A stretch of 47,919 bases of DNA from CAZFBA01 sp964517135 (GCA_964517135.1 CAZFBA010000031.1:1-47919); one strand, 5' to 3'; shown: positions 7,975 through 16,117, counted from the stretch's first letter. Program-made: numbers and translations. The notes: generated by a model not told the origin, from the sequence alone.

Positions 7975-8802
7975 ATGGCTATTAAGAACTATAAACCAAC
8001 ATCTCCTGGCCGTCGTGGTATGACAAATGTCGATTTTGCAGACATTACTACTGATAAACCTTATAAACCTTTATTAAGACCATTAAAAAAGAAAGGTGGC
8101 AGAAATAACTCCGGTAAAGTTACCTGCCAGCACAAAGGTGGAGGCCATAAAAGAGCTTATCGTCTTATAGACTTTAAAAGAGATAAAAGAGATATTGCTG
8201 GTAAAATTGTGACAATTGAGTATGACCCTAACAGAAATGCTCGTATTGCTCTGGTTGTCTATGCAGATGGTGAAAAGAGATATATTTTAGCCCCTCATAA
8301 CATAAAAGTAGGGGAAGAAATAGTTAGCGGTGCAACTGTTGAGGTGAAATCTGGTAATGCGATGCCACTGAAAAACATACCTCTTGGTACAATCGTTCAT
8401 AATATTGAACTAAAACCCGGTAAAGGTGGCCAATTAGCCAGAAGTGCCGGTGCTGGTGTTCAGGTTATGGCTAAAGAAGGTGTTTATGTAACCCTGAGAC
8501 TACCCAGTTCTGAAATGAGAATGGTTCATATGGAGTGTTATGCGACCATAGGAACCCTCGGAAATATTGATTATAAAAACATGAAAATCGGTAAGGCTGG
8601 GCGTAAAAGACATATGGGTGTACGTCCTACTGTCAGAGGTGTTGTTAAAAACGCCGTTGATCACCCGCATGGTGGTGGTGAAGGTAAATCTCCTATTGGT
8701 GGTACCCCCAAGACTCCATGGGGAAAACCAGCCATGGGGAGAAAAACACGCAAGAGAAACAAACCTTCTGATCGCTATGTAGTCAGAAAACGTAAGTCAT
8801 AA
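7975..8802 (+). CDS. rplB: 50S ribosomal protein L2
   Basis: L2 is needed for subunit joining and peptidyl transferase activity. It has 275 residues, the standard length. The N-terminal YKPTSPGRRGMT, the central RLPSSEMRMV and the C-terminal VDHPHGGGEGKSPIGG loop, including the functionally important histidine, are intact. The gene continues the canonical S10 order. Confidence 0.98.
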   Translation: MAIKNYKPTSPGRRGMTNVDFADITTDKPYKPLLRPLKKKGGRNNSGKVTCQHKGGGHKRAYRLIDFKRDKRDIAGKIVTIEYDPNRNARIALVVYADGEKRYILAPHNIKVGEEIVSGATVEVKSGNAMPLKNIPLGTIVHNIELKPGKGGQLARSAGAGVQVMAKEGVYVTLRLPSSEMRMVHMECYATIGTLGNIDYKNMKIGKAGRKRHMGVRPTVRGVVKNAVDHPHGGGEGKSPIGGTPKTPWGKPAMGRKTRKRNKPSDRYVVRKRKS

Positions 8803-8814
8803 AGGAGATTATCA

Positions 8815-9102
8815 ATGACTCGTTCCTTAAAAAAAGGGCCATTTGTACATTATGCTTTAAAGAAAAGAATTATGGAGCTGAATGAAAGCGGCAATAAAAA
8901 GGTTCTCAAAACCTGGAGCCGTGCTTCAATGATTATTCCTGATATGATAGGGCATACTATTGCTGTGCATAATGGTCAGAAACATGTGCCAATCTATATT
9001 ACTGAACAGATGATTGGTCACAGGTTGGGTGAATTTGCTCCCACCAGATACTTTAGAGGACATGCCGGTCAGGATAAAACAGCTAAAAGGAAGATGGGCT
9101 AA
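8815..9102 (+). CDS. rpsS: 30S ribosomal protein S19
   Basis: S19 forms the head complex with S13 and contacts 16S rRNA. It has 95 residues, starting TRSLKKGPFVHYALKKRI, with the conserved KTWSRASMIIPDMIGHTIAVHNG and the GEFAPTR(Y)FRGHAG end. AAAGGAG precedes the ATG. The last stop base is shared with the rplV start (TAATG). Confidence 0.97.
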   Translation: MTRSLKKGPFVHYALKKRIMELNESGNKKVLKTWSRASMIIPDMIGHTIAVHNGQKHVPIYITEQMIGHRLGEFAPTRYFRGHAGQDKTAKRKMG

Positions 9103-9443
9103 TGGAAGCAAGAGCTAAACAAAAATATATTATTATGTCTCCACGCAAATTGCGTCGTGTCATGAATGAAGTCAGAGGCAAAAATGTTGTTGAAGCCTCA
9201 GATATGCTCCATTTCATGCCTTATGCTGCTGCAAGAGTTATTGAAAAGAACCTCAGAGCAGCAGTCTCTAACGCAGAACAGAAATGGCAGGCAGAACCGG
9301 AAGATCTCTATATCAGTGAGATCTATGCTGATGAAGGCCCTAGGTATGGAAGATTTAAGCCTAGAGCACAGGGCCGTGTTTATAAAAGAGTAAAACGCAC
9401 GTCCCACTTAACTGTTGTAGTTAGTATAAAAGACAAAAAGTAA
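9102..9443 (+). CDS. rplV: 50S ribosomal protein L22
   Basis: L22 contributes a beta hairpin to the exit tunnel, where macrolides act. It has 113 residues. MSPRKLRRVMNEVRG and the C-terminal hairpin GPRYGRFKPRAQGRVYKRVKR are typical. It overlaps rpsS by one base, which implies coupled translation. Confidence 0.97.
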   Translation: MEARAKQKYIIMSPRKLRRVMNEVRGKNVVEASDMLHFMPYAAARVIEKNLRAAVSNAEQKWQAEPEDLYISEIYADEGPRYGRFKPRAQGRVYKRVKRTSHLTVVVSIKDKK

Positions 9444-9460
9444 ATATATAGGAGGATACC

Positions 9461-10186
9461 TTGGGTCAGAAAGTTCATCCCACAGGATTTAGAATAGGTG
9501 TTAACAAACCCTGGCTGAGTAACTGGTTTTCCAGCAAGAAAGAAGAGTATGCCAGCCTTCTTGCTGAAGACTATAGAATACGTAAATTTCTCAAAAAGAA
9601 ACTTTTTACAGCCGGTGTAAGCCGGATAGAAATACAAAGAAAAGCACAAAACGTGCATGTAACAATTGTTACAGCTAAACCAGGTATCGTTGTTGGCCGG
9701 GGCGGTAGTGGTATTGATGCCCTCAGAAAAGAATTAAACCGCATGATCAAAAAAAGAGTGCAAATAGACGTGCTCGAAGTGGCCAGAATTGATGCTGATT
9801 CACAACTGGTAGCAGAAGCGATTGCTTTGCAGCTTGAAAAACGTATAGCCTTTAGAAGAGCCATGAAACAGGCTGTTCAAAGATCAATGAGAGCAGGCGT
9901 ACAGGGTATTAAAATTGCTGTATCCGGCCGCCTTGGCGGTGCAGAAATTGCCCGTACTGAGTGGACTAAAGAAGGTAGAATTCCCCTTCATACTCTGAGA
10001 GCTGATATTGATTATGGTTTTACTGAAGCTAATACAGTGTTTGGTAAAATTGGTGTAAAAGTCTGGATTTTTAAAGGCGAAATTATGCCCGGTGAAAAAG
10101 CAGACAAAAATATCAAACCAAAAAGTTCGTCAGAACCTGGTGCTGGCGGTAAAGTTGGCGGTAAACGTGGCCGTTCAAGAGACTAG
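9461..10186 (+). CDS. rpsC: 30S ribosomal protein S3
   Basis: S3 lies at the mRNA entry site. It has 241 residues: N-terminal GQKVHPTGFRIGVNKPWLSNWF, a KH domain with the GIVVGRGGSGID loop at about 75-86, then the C-terminal domain (GVQGIKIAVSGRLGGAEIART). A Gly/Lys-rich tail (KVGGKRGRSRD) extends it. The start is TTG at 9461, supported by AGGAGG 6 bases upstream; translation from it gives the standard MGQKVHP. Confidence 0.97.
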   Translation: MGQKVHPTGFRIGVNKPWLSNWFSSKKEEYASLLAEDYRIRKFLKKKLFTAGVSRIEIQRKAQNVHVTIVTAKPGIVVGRGGSGIDALRKELNRMIKKRVQIDVLEVARIDADSQLVAEAIALQLEKRIAFRRAMKQAVQRSMRAGVQGIKIAVSGRLGGAEIARTEWTKEGRIPLHTLRADIDYGFTEANTVFGKIGVKVWIFKGEIMPGEKADKNIKPKSSSEPGAGGKVGGKRGRSRD

Positions 10187-10197
10187 GAGCATAAATC

Positions 10198-10617
10198 ATG
10201 TTAATGCCAAAAAGAACAAAATATAGAAAACAAATGCGTGGAAACATGAAAGGCAAAGAAAGCCGAGGTGTTTCACTGCATTATGGTGATTTTGGAATAC
10301 AGGCACTTGATCCCGGCTGGATTACCAGCAGACAGATAGAAGCAGCCAGGCGGGCCATGACCCGTGAACTCAAAAGGGGCGGCAAAATCTGGATCAGAGT
10401 GTTTCCTGATAAACCGGTTACTGCTAAACCTGCTGAAACCCGTATGGGTTCCGGAAAAGGTAATCCGGAATACTGGGTAGCTGTTGTTAAACCGGGCAGA
10501 ATGTTGTTTGAAGCCGCTGGCGTTAGCAAAGAAGCAGCTGAAAGCGCAGCCAGGTTAGCTATCCAGAAGCTCCCTATTAAATGCAAGTTTGTTTTTAAAC
10601 AACATGGTGGTGAATAA
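10198..10617 (+). CDS. rplP: 50S ribosomal protein L16
   Basis: L16 organises the A-site tRNA region of the 50S subunit. It has 139 residues with MPKRTKYRKQMRG, AARRAMTRELKRGGKIWIR and the GSGKGNPEYWVAVVKPGRM segment. The start at 10198 (MLMPKR) is preferred over ATG 10204 because AGGAG at 10185-10189 then lies 8 bases away. Its stop overlaps the rpmC start by one base. Confidence 0.97.
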   Translation: MLMPKRTKYRKQMRGNMKGKESRGVSLHYGDFGIQALDPGWITSRQIEAARRAMTRELKRGGKIWIRVFPDKPVTAKPAETRMGSGKGNPEYWVAVVKPGRMLFEAAGVSKEAAESAARLAIQKLPIKCKFVFKQHGGE

Positions 10618-10820
10618 TGAATATTGAAGAAATGCGTGAGCTAACTCAGGATGAATTAAACGACAAAATTAAAGGATTTCGGGCCGAGCTCTTTGATGTT
10701 AGATTCAAACTGGCAACACATCAGATCACTAAATCCTCTGAAATTCCGCTTTTAAAGCATAGAATAGCTCAGGCCAAAACTATTTTAAGAGAAAAAGAAC
10801 TCGCTGAAGAACTAACATAA
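10617..10820 (+). CDS. rpmC: 50S ribosomal protein L29
   Basis: L29 is a small two-helix protein near the tunnel exit that helps bind chaperones. It has 67 residues. EMRELTQDELNDKIKGFRAELFDVRFK and the HRIAQAKTILREKE helix match the family. It overlaps rplP by one base; rpsQ follows after 20 bases. Confidence 0.96.
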   Translation: MNIEEMRELTQDELNDKIKGFRAELFDVRFKLATHQITKSSEIPLLKHRIAQAKTILREKELAEELT

Positions 10821-10840
10821 TTAATTTGAGGTAATAAAAT

Positions 10841-11107
10841 ATGCCTAAAAAAGAAAAAGTAGGTATTGTCGTCAGTAATAAAATGGATAAAACAGTTGTA
10901 GTCAATGTAGAAGACTATAAACCTCATCCAAAATACAAGAAATTCATCGTTTCAACTAAAAAATATAAAGCACACGATGAAAATAACGAATGTAACGAAG
11001 GCGATAAAGTCAAAATTATTGAATGTCGTCCTTTAAGCAAACATAAAACCTGGAATGTTTCTGAAATTATAAAAAGAGCGAATATAGAAACATCTGAAGC
11101 AAAATAA
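10841..11107 (+). CDS. rpsQ: 30S ribosomal protein S17
   Basis: S17 is a primary 16S rRNA binder with an OB fold. It has 88 residues. VGIVVSNKMDKTVVV, HPKYKKF and the C-terminal CRPLSKHKTWNVSEII are diagnostic. GAGGTAATAAA precedes the ATG. Confidence 0.97.
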   Translation: MPKKEKVGIVVSNKMDKTVVVNVEDYKPHPKYKKFIVSTKKYKAHDENNECNEGDKVKIIECRPLSKHKTWNVSEIIKRANIETSEAK

Positions 11108-11135
11108 ATTATCTATTTGAAATGGAGCTTAAGCC

Positions 11136-11504
11136 ATGATACAGCAAGAAAGTCGCTTAAACGTCGCAGATAATACAGGAGCCAAAACATTACTTTGTAT
11201 TAGAGTGCTGGGCACTTCTAACCAGCAATATGCTAGCATTGGAGATATAATAGTGGGTGTTGTTAAAGATGCTGCACCTAATATGCCTGTAAAAAAATCT
11301 GATATCGTCAGGGCAGTTGTTGTTAGAACAAAAGCCAGCCTGAGAAGATCTGATGGCTCTACTATTAGATTTGATGATAATGCAGCAGTCATAATAGCAA
11401 AAGATAATAACCCTGTAGGTACAAGGGTATTTGGCCCGGTAGCAAGAGAACTTAGAGACAAAAACTTTATGAAAATTGTCTCTCTTGCACCAGAGGTAAT
11501 TTAA
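11136..11504 (+). CDS. rplN: 50S ribosomal protein L14
   Basis: L14 forms part of an intersubunit bridge and is the binding site of silencing factor RsfS. It has 122 residues, exactly the usual size. MIQQESRLNVADNTGAK at the start and GPVARELRDKNFMKIVSLAPEVI at the end are near-universal. Located in the standard position after rpsQ. Confidence 0.98.
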   Translation: MIQQESRLNVADNTGAKTLLCIRVLGTSNQQYASIGDIIVGVVKDAAPNMPVKKSDIVRAVVVRTKASLRRSDGSTIRFDDNAAVIIAKDNNPVGTRVFGPVARELRDKNFMKIVSLAPEVI

Positions 11505-11521
11505 TCAGGAGAGCTATTACA

Positions 11522-11866
11522 ATGAATAAGGCCAAAACAAGACAGAATTTACACGTTAAACGCGGAGATAGCGTCGTTATCGTCGCTGGTAAAGATAAAG
11601 GTAAAGTAGGAACCGTCAAAGAAGCGTTCCCTAAAAACGGTACGATTGTTGTTGAAGGCGTTAATACAGTTACAAAAGCAGTTAAGCCTAATCCGATGAA
11701 AGGTGTACAGGGCGGACTTATTCAGCTTGAAGCCCCTATACATTCTTCTAAAGCAATGTTATATTGCTTGAAATGCGAAAAGGCTACTAGAATCAGACAT
11801 GCACAGATGGAAGATGGTTCAAAAACCCGTGTCTGTATACACTGTAATGAACAATTAGATGTATAA
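11522..11866 (+). CDS. rplX: 50S ribosomal protein L24
   Basis: L24 initiates 50S assembly. It has 114 residues. The KOW motif is visible as VKRGDSVVIVAGKDKGKVGTV (about 13-33), followed by EGVNTVTKAVKPNP. The C-terminal part has two CxxC pairs (CLKC and CIHC), which could bind zinc as in many L24 proteins. GGAGAG precedes the ATG at 11522. Confidence 0.97.
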   Translation: MNKAKTRQNLHVKRGDSVVIVAGKDKGKVGTVKEAFPKNGTIVVEGVNTVTKAVKPNPMKGVQGGLIQLEAPIHSSKAMLYCLKCEKATRIRHAQMEDGSKTRVCIHCNEQLDV

Positions 11867-11888
11867 AACCAAAAGGGAAGCATGAAAA

Positions 11889-12452
11889 ATGGCTAACATT
11901 AACCTAAAAACACGATATAAAGAAGAAATTATACCCCAGCTTGTGGATAAATTCGAGTATAAAAACCCATTTGAAGTGCCCAAGTTAGAAAAAGTAATCG
12001 TTAACATGGGTATGGGTGAAGCTGCTCAGAATGTTAAAGCTCTGGATGCCGGTGTGAAAGACCTTACTACAATAGTCGGCCAGAAACCGATTGTTACAAG
12101 AGCCAAGAAATCAATTGCTACCTTTAAAATCAGAACCGGTATGCCTGTTGGTGCAATGGTAACACTGCGTGGACAGAGGATGTATGATTTTTATCAGAAA
12201 CTTGTCTGTGTTGCCCTGCCACGTATCCGTGATTTTAGAGGCGTAAACGATAAAAGCTTTGATGGTAGAGGTAACTATTCTCTTGGTATCAAAGAGCAGA
12301 TTATCTTTCCTGAAATAAATTATGACGATATTGATGCCGTTAGAGGTATGAATGTTGTGATAGTAACAACAGCAAATACAGATGAAGAAGCAAGAGAATT
12401 GCTTGCCCTGATGGGTATGCCATTTAGAAAAAGACAACAACAAAAATCATAG
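11889..12452 (+). CDS. rplE: 50S ribosomal protein L5
   Basis: L5 binds 5S rRNA and contacts P-site tRNA. It has 187 residues, slightly longer than E. coli L5. Typical segments are PKLEKVIVNMGMGEA, GQKPIVTRAKKSIATFKIR and FRGVNDKSFDGRGNYSLGI. It lies between rplX and rpsN as in the spc operon. Confidence 0.97.
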   Translation: MANINLKTRYKEEIIPQLVDKFEYKNPFEVPKLEKVIVNMGMGEAAQNVKALDAGVKDLTTIVGQKPIVTRAKKSIATFKIRTGMPVGAMVTLRGQRMYDFYQKLVCVALPRIRDFRGVNDKSFDGRGNYSLGIKEQIIFPEINYDDIDAVRGMNVVIVTTANTDEEARELLALMGMPFRKRQQQKS

Positions 12453-12463
12453 GAGATATAACC

Positions 12464-12670
12464 TTGGCTAAAAAGTCAATGATAGAAAAAGAATCCAGAA
12501 GAAGAGCACTCGCAGAGCAGGGTAAATACCCCAGAGTGAAGCTCAGAAACAGGTGTAATGTCTGTGGCCGGCCTAGAGGCTATCATAGAGATTTCGGTCT
12601 TTGTCGTTTGTGCTTGAGAAAAATGGCACATGAAGGCCTTTTACCCGGTGTTACAAAGTCAAGTTGGTAA
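12464..12670 (+). CDS. rpsN: 30S ribosomal protein S14, zinc-binding type Z
   Basis: S14 helps assemble the 30S head. It has 68 residues, the short type Z form with two CxxC pairs (CNVC and CRLC) that bind zinc, and the C-terminal AHEGLLPGVTKSSW. A short charged insert after MAKKSMIEKESRR makes it somewhat longer than the usual 61 residues. The start is TTG at 12464 with AGGAGAT upstream. Most cyanobacteria encode S14 outside this cluster, so its place here is a point of difference from them. Confidence 0.96.
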   Translation: MAKKSMIEKESRRRALAEQGKYPRVKLRNRCNVCGRPRGYHRDFGLCRLCLRKMAHEGLLPGVTKSSW

Positions 12671-12688
12671 TGATAAGGACAGTGATAT

Positions 12689-13084
12689 ATGAATACAGAT
12701 CCTATTGCTGATATGCTAACCAGAATAAGAAATGCAAACATGGTAGGCCATGATACAGTTGAGATGCCTTCAAGCAAGCTTAAAATGGAAGTTGCCAAAA
12801 TTTTACAGGCTGAAGGCTATATCCATGATTGCGAAGTAGAAGAATCTGGCAAGTTTAAGAAATTAAAAATTGATCTTAAGTATACTGATAAAAACGACCC
12901 GGTTATAACTGGCATTAAAAAGGCCAGCAGACCTGGTTTAAGAGTGTATGTCAAGGCTAAAAAAATGCCTAAAGTGTTTGATGGCCTGGGCATTGCAATA
13001 GTAAGCACTAACAAGGGCGTTATGACTGATAGAAAAGCCAAATCTGAAAACGTCGGTGGTGAAGTGCTCTGTTATGTATGGTAG
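12689..13084 (+). CDS. rpsH: 30S ribosomal protein S8
   Basis: S8 binds the 16S central domain and in E. coli represses the spc operon. It has 131 residues with DPIADMLTRIRNA at the start, RPGLRVYVKAKKMP in the middle and GLGIAIVSTNKGVMTDRKA plus GGEVLCYVW at the end. Confidence 0.97.
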   Translation: MNTDPIADMLTRIRNANMVGHDTVEMPSSKLKMEVAKILQAEGYIHDCEVEESGKFKKLKIDLKYTDKNDPVITGIKKASRPGLRVYVKAKKMPKVFDGLGIAIVSTNKGVMTDRKAKSENVGGEVLCYVW

Positions 13085-13109
13085 AAAATAAAGCTGGAGG
13101 CTTGTCCCA

Positions 13110-13652
13110 ATGTCTCGTATAGGTAAAAAGCCAGTAGAAATACCTGATAAGGTTGAGGTAAAAATTGAAAACAATGTTGTTACGGCTAAAGGGCCACTTG
13201 GAACCCTGTCAACAACTATCAGACCTGAAATAATACTCAAAATGGAAGATAATAAAGTATATGTTTCTCCGAGTAATGAAAAAGATAGAAAAATCAGATC
13301 TTACTGGGGTTTAAGTCGTACACTTATCAACAATATAGTTGTAGGTGTAAGTAAAGGTTTTTCAAAAAACCTTGATATAGTTGGTGTGGGCTATCGTGCT
13401 CAACTGGATGGTAAAAATCTTGTGTTACAGCTGGGTTATAGTCACCCTGTTGTTATTGAACCTCCTGAAGGTGTTCAGATAAAAGTTGATGGCAATACTA
13501 AATTAGAGGTTTCAGGCGCAGATAAGCAGGCAGTTGGAGATATATCTGCTTTGATTAGAAGCAAAAGGACGCCTGAAGTCTATAAAGGTAAAGGTATTCG
13601 TTATAGAGGCGAAACGATTAGAAAGAAAGCTGGTAAAACCGGTAAGAAATAA
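13110..13652 (+). CDS. rplF: 50S ribosomal protein L6
   Basis: L6 sits near the factor-binding site. It has 180 residues with two repeated domains: SRIGKKPVEIPDKV at the start, GVGYRAQLDGKNLVLQLGYSHPV in the middle, and the conserved PEVYKGKGIRYRGETIRKKAGK near the C-terminus. GCTGGAGG precedes the ATG by about 8 bases. Confidence 0.97.
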   Translation: MSRIGKKPVEIPDKVEVKIENNVVTAKGPLGTLSTTIRPEIILKMEDNKVYVSPSNEKDRKIRSYWGLSRTLINNIVVGVSKGFSKNLDIVGVGYRAQLDGKNLVLQLGYSHPVVIEPPEGVQIKVDGNTKLEVSGADKQAVGDISALIRSKRTPEVYKGKGIRYRGETIRKKAGKTGKK

Positions 13653-13663
13653 GGTGTAATGTT

Positions 13664-14032
13664 ATGATTACCAAAAGAGATAGAAAATCATTATCTGCAA
13701 AAAGACATTATAGAATACGCCGCAAGATATATGGCACGGCTGATAGACCAAGATTGGCGGTACATAAGTCAAATAAGCATATTTATGCTCAACTTATTGA
13801 TGATGATGCAAAAATCACATTAGTATCAGCAAGTACTCTTGAGAAATCAATGAGAGATGAGATTGCTAATGGCGGTAATGTTGATGCAGCTAAACAAGTA
13901 GGGAAATTGCTGGCCGAACGTGCCAGAGAGAAAGGCATCGAAGTGGTAGTTTTTGATAGAGGTGGTTTCCTTTATCATGGAAGAATTGCTGCCCTGGCTG
14001 ATGCTGCAAGAGAAGGTGGGCTGCTCTTCTAG
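13664..14032 (+). CDS. rplR: 50S ribosomal protein L18
   Basis: L18 binds 5S rRNA together with L5. It has 122 residues with RRKIYGTADRPRLAVHKSNKHIYAQLIDD and the C-terminal VVFDRGGFLYHGRIAALADAAREGGLLF. It is the last gene of the block. In most bacteria rpsE, rpmD/rplO and secY follow directly; here a strong hairpin and an opposite-strand gene follow instead. Confidence 0.97.
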   Translation: MITKRDRKSLSAKRHYRIRRKIYGTADRPRLAVHKSNKHIYAQLIDDDAKITLVSASTLEKSMRDEIANGGNVDAAKQVGKLLAERAREKGIEVVVFDRGGFLYHGRIAALADAAREGGLLF

Positions 14033-14064
14033 TTATATCCTGCCTTTAAGAAAAGATGAAATCT

Positions 14065-14100
14065 AAGAGGGTTCTGACTGATAGCAGTTAGAACCCTCTT
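14065..14100. terminator. Terminator hairpin after rplR
   Basis: AAGAGGGTTCTGACTG at 14065-14080 pairs with CAGTTAGAACCCTCTT at 14085-14100 around ATAG. The stem is 16 bp with one G-U pair. There is no long U-tract on either side. It lies between the convergent rplR and the Cys-rich gene, so it may stop transcription from both directions. Confidence 0.7.
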
Positions 14101-14125
14101 AACGTCATAATGTATTTTAATAAGA

Positions 14126-14389
14126 CTATTTGAATCTTCTCAATTTGTTGTCTGACGACTCATCATCATTATCTTCAGGTGGAGAGTTGTTATTGTTTTG
14201 AATCAGTTTGAGATGACGTCTGAATTCCTTATAAAAGCCGCAGTTTGTCACAACCATATTGTCTTGCATGACAACTAATCCCATGCCTAAAGCCTGTAAT
14301 AGCGGGCATGCAACGCCCCTGGCAAAGTTAGCACAGCTGATACATTGATCTTCGTCTTCGACATAAACACTACCGTTGTAAAAATACAT
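14126..14389 (-). CDS. Small Cys-rich protein of unknown function
   Basis: I do not recognise this 87-residue protein. Four cysteines, C16-x2-C19-x8-C28-x21-C50 (CISC, GVACPLL, TNCGFYK), could bind zinc or an iron-sulfur cluster. The hydrophobic stretch LLQALGMGLVVM is too short for a sure membrane helix. The tail is acidic and Asn-rich (NNNNSPPEDNDDESSD), probably disordered. AAAGGGAT lies 8 bases before the ATG, supporting a real gene. It is convergent with the ribosomal cluster and divergent from the GDH-like gene. Confidence 0.7.
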   Translation of the reverse strand: MYFYNGSVYVEDEDQCISCANFARGVACPLLQALGMGLVVMQDNMVVTNCGFYKEFRRHLKLIQNNNNSPPEDNDDESSDNKLRRFK

Positions 14390-14734
14390 TGTGAAATCCC
14401 TTTAAAACTTGCGTGAAAGTAATAGTAGTTTTTGTATAGTAACCAGCTCTGATAGCCTGTTAGTCAGGATGATTCAATTTGTATATTAACTATTGTTATT
14501 ATATCCATATTATAGCAAATTTTTGTTTAACAAAAAAGGGCAAAAAATGCAAGACTTTGTTATTGTTGATTTACATTTATTTACAAACTTTGTGTGCGCC
14601 TTCTTGTATAGATTTTAAATGATGAACTTTGTTCACTTTGGCGTTACAAAACTTAATTATTTATTCTGTTGTTACAACTTTTTTCAGAAGCAATATTATG
14701 TTTAAATAAGTTATACTTGATTCAGGAGCAAAAT
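14390..14734. other. Divergent intergenic region
   Basis: These 345 AT-rich bases separate the Cys-rich gene (minus) from the GDH-like gene (plus), so both promoters should lie here. I see only weak promoter-like hexamers, for example TTGAAT with TATCAG 17 bases apart on the minus strand, and no RNA gene. Confidence 0.45.
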
Positions 14735-15976
14735 ATGAGAAGCAATTTTATTATCAGTGAAACAGATCAGTTATTCGAGCTGGCCGCAGATAAACTTAAT
14801 CTTGATGATGATTTAAGGCAGGTTTTACGGGTTCCATATCGTGAAATAAAAGTTGAAATACCGTTGAGAGATATGACGGGTGAGTTTTATCTCTGTCATG
14901 GTTACCGGATTCAGCATAATGGAGCAAGGGGGCCTTATTATGGTGGAGTAAACCTTGATCATTCTCTCTCAAGAGAAGCAATTACAGCCATGGCAGCAAG
15001 AAATGTTTTCAAAACGGCTTTGATGAATGTTCCTTTTGGCGGTGCTTGCGGTGGTATTGATTTGAATTGTGATAACACACCGTTTGCACTAAGAGAAATG
15101 GCTCTTAGAAGCTATACAGGAAAAATCTCTTCGCTAATAGGCCCTTATAAAGATATTCTTTCAACGGGTAAAAATGTAGATCCCGGGCTTATGGCCTGCA
15201 TTATGGATGAATATGGCAAAAGGCACGGTTATGTACATTCATCTGTGACAGGAAAGCCAGAAGCCCTCTCTGGTACAGCAGAAAGGTCAATGGCCCTGGT
15301 TACAGCTGCTTGCTATTTGCTGGATCTCACGGCAAGGGGTATGCAGATGCAACTACAGGGAATGAGAATGGCAATTGCAGCCTCTGTAGAGCATATATGT
15401 GGCTTCATAGATTGTATGGACTTTCTGGGATGTATTCTGGTTGCTGTTTGTGATGGAGAATGTACAGTTTATTTTCCTGATGGCTTCGATCTGGATGACC
15501 TTAAGGGGTTTTTAATTCAGGGAAATAGATTGTGTGATTATCATACGGGAGATAAATTATCGGTTGATGATTTTGCGGGGATAGAAACAGACATATTGTT
15601 ACCTGGCCTGGATCCTGTTGCAATAAATGCAGATATAGCACACAGGGTTAAGGCAAGGTTGTTAGTTGAACTCAAAGATACGATGGTTTTCCTGTCTGCT
15701 GATACGGTTCTTGGTGAGAAAGGTGTTGTTGTTATTCCTGATGTTCTGGTTACTTCTGGTATTGTTGTAATGGATTACTTTGAGTGGATACAGAATATAC
15801 AGCAATTCCGCTGGGATTATGACCAGGTAAATGAAGAAATGGCAAAATATTTCTCTGAAACCTTTAAAATACTTAGAGAATATACAAATAAATATGAGGT
15901 TAACTACCGTATTGCTTCTTATATGCTTGCATTGGAGCGTGTAGCTGCTGCAACACGACTGAGAGGTTATGTCTAG
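14735..15976 (+). CDS. Glutamate dehydrogenase-fold protein lacking catalytic residues (probable pseudoenzyme)
   Basis: The 413-residue protein aligns by eye along the whole Glu/Leu/Phe/Val dehydrogenase family: GYRIQHNGARGP (57-67), IMDEYGKRHGY (156-166), VIPDVLVTSG (333-342) and DYFEWIQN (347-354). Key residues are changed. The substrate lysine of GPxKGG is Y69, and the catalytic lysine of GGAKGG is C105. The PAPDVNT aspartate falls at G145, the Rossmann GxGNVG is replaced by AASVEHI, and GSxGRxEATG reads GTAERSMALV. K93 and D240 remain. The frame is open throughout, so it is not a decayed gene; a regulatory or binding role is my inference. I start at ATG 14735 because AGGAG lies just upstream (14724-14728); the reading frame could extend back to 14669. 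No metabolic partner is adjacent. Confidence 0.88.
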   Translation: MRSNFIISETDQLFELAADKLNLDDDLRQVLRVPYREIKVEIPLRDMTGEFYLCHGYRIQHNGARGPYYGGVNLDHSLSREAITAMAARNVFKTALMNVPFGGACGGIDLNCDNTPFALREMALRSYTGKISSLIGPYKDILSTGKNVDPGLMACIMDEYGKRHGYVHSSVTGKPEALSGTAERSMALVTAACYLLDLTARGMQMQLQGMRMAIAASVEHICGFIDCMDFLGCILVAVCDGECTVYFPDGFDLDDLKGFLIQGNRLCDYHTGDKLSVDDFAGIETDILLPGLDPVAINADIAHRVKARLLVELKDTMVFLSADTVLGEKGVVVIPDVLVTSGIVVMDYFEWIQNIQQFRWDYDQVNEEMAKYFSETFKILREYTNKYEVNYRIASYMLALERVAAATRLRGYV

Positions 15977-16001
15977 AATCTGAAAGCTTTATAAATAGTA
16001 A

Positions 16002-16117
16002 GTTACATTAAAAAATATTAGATTCCTAAACTCAGGTATGGGCTTCGTCGGGTTTACTCCGTAGAAATGCTTTTTAACCTTTTGTTTTGATGACCTTATT
16101 GAATGCATTTTAATATA
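16002..16117. repeat. Short interspersed repeat, copy 2
   Basis: The edges 16002-16026 (ending ATATTAGATTCC) and 16096-16117 (TTATTGAATGCATTTTAA plus ATA) match those of 675-755. The interior is longer (69 versus 34 bases) and unrelated. It starts 25 bases after the GDH-like gene. Two copies with conserved ends and different cores suggest a non-autonomous element or a family of folded intergenic units. Confidence 0.55.

Noticed and set aside
9166..9393. A 75-codon plus-strand frame inside rplV
   Set aside because: It is an out-of-frame shadow of the clear L22 gene.
14669..14734. An N-terminal extension of 22 codons for the GDH-like gene
   Set aside because: No binding site precedes 14669, while AGGAG precedes ATG 14735, where family similarity starts.
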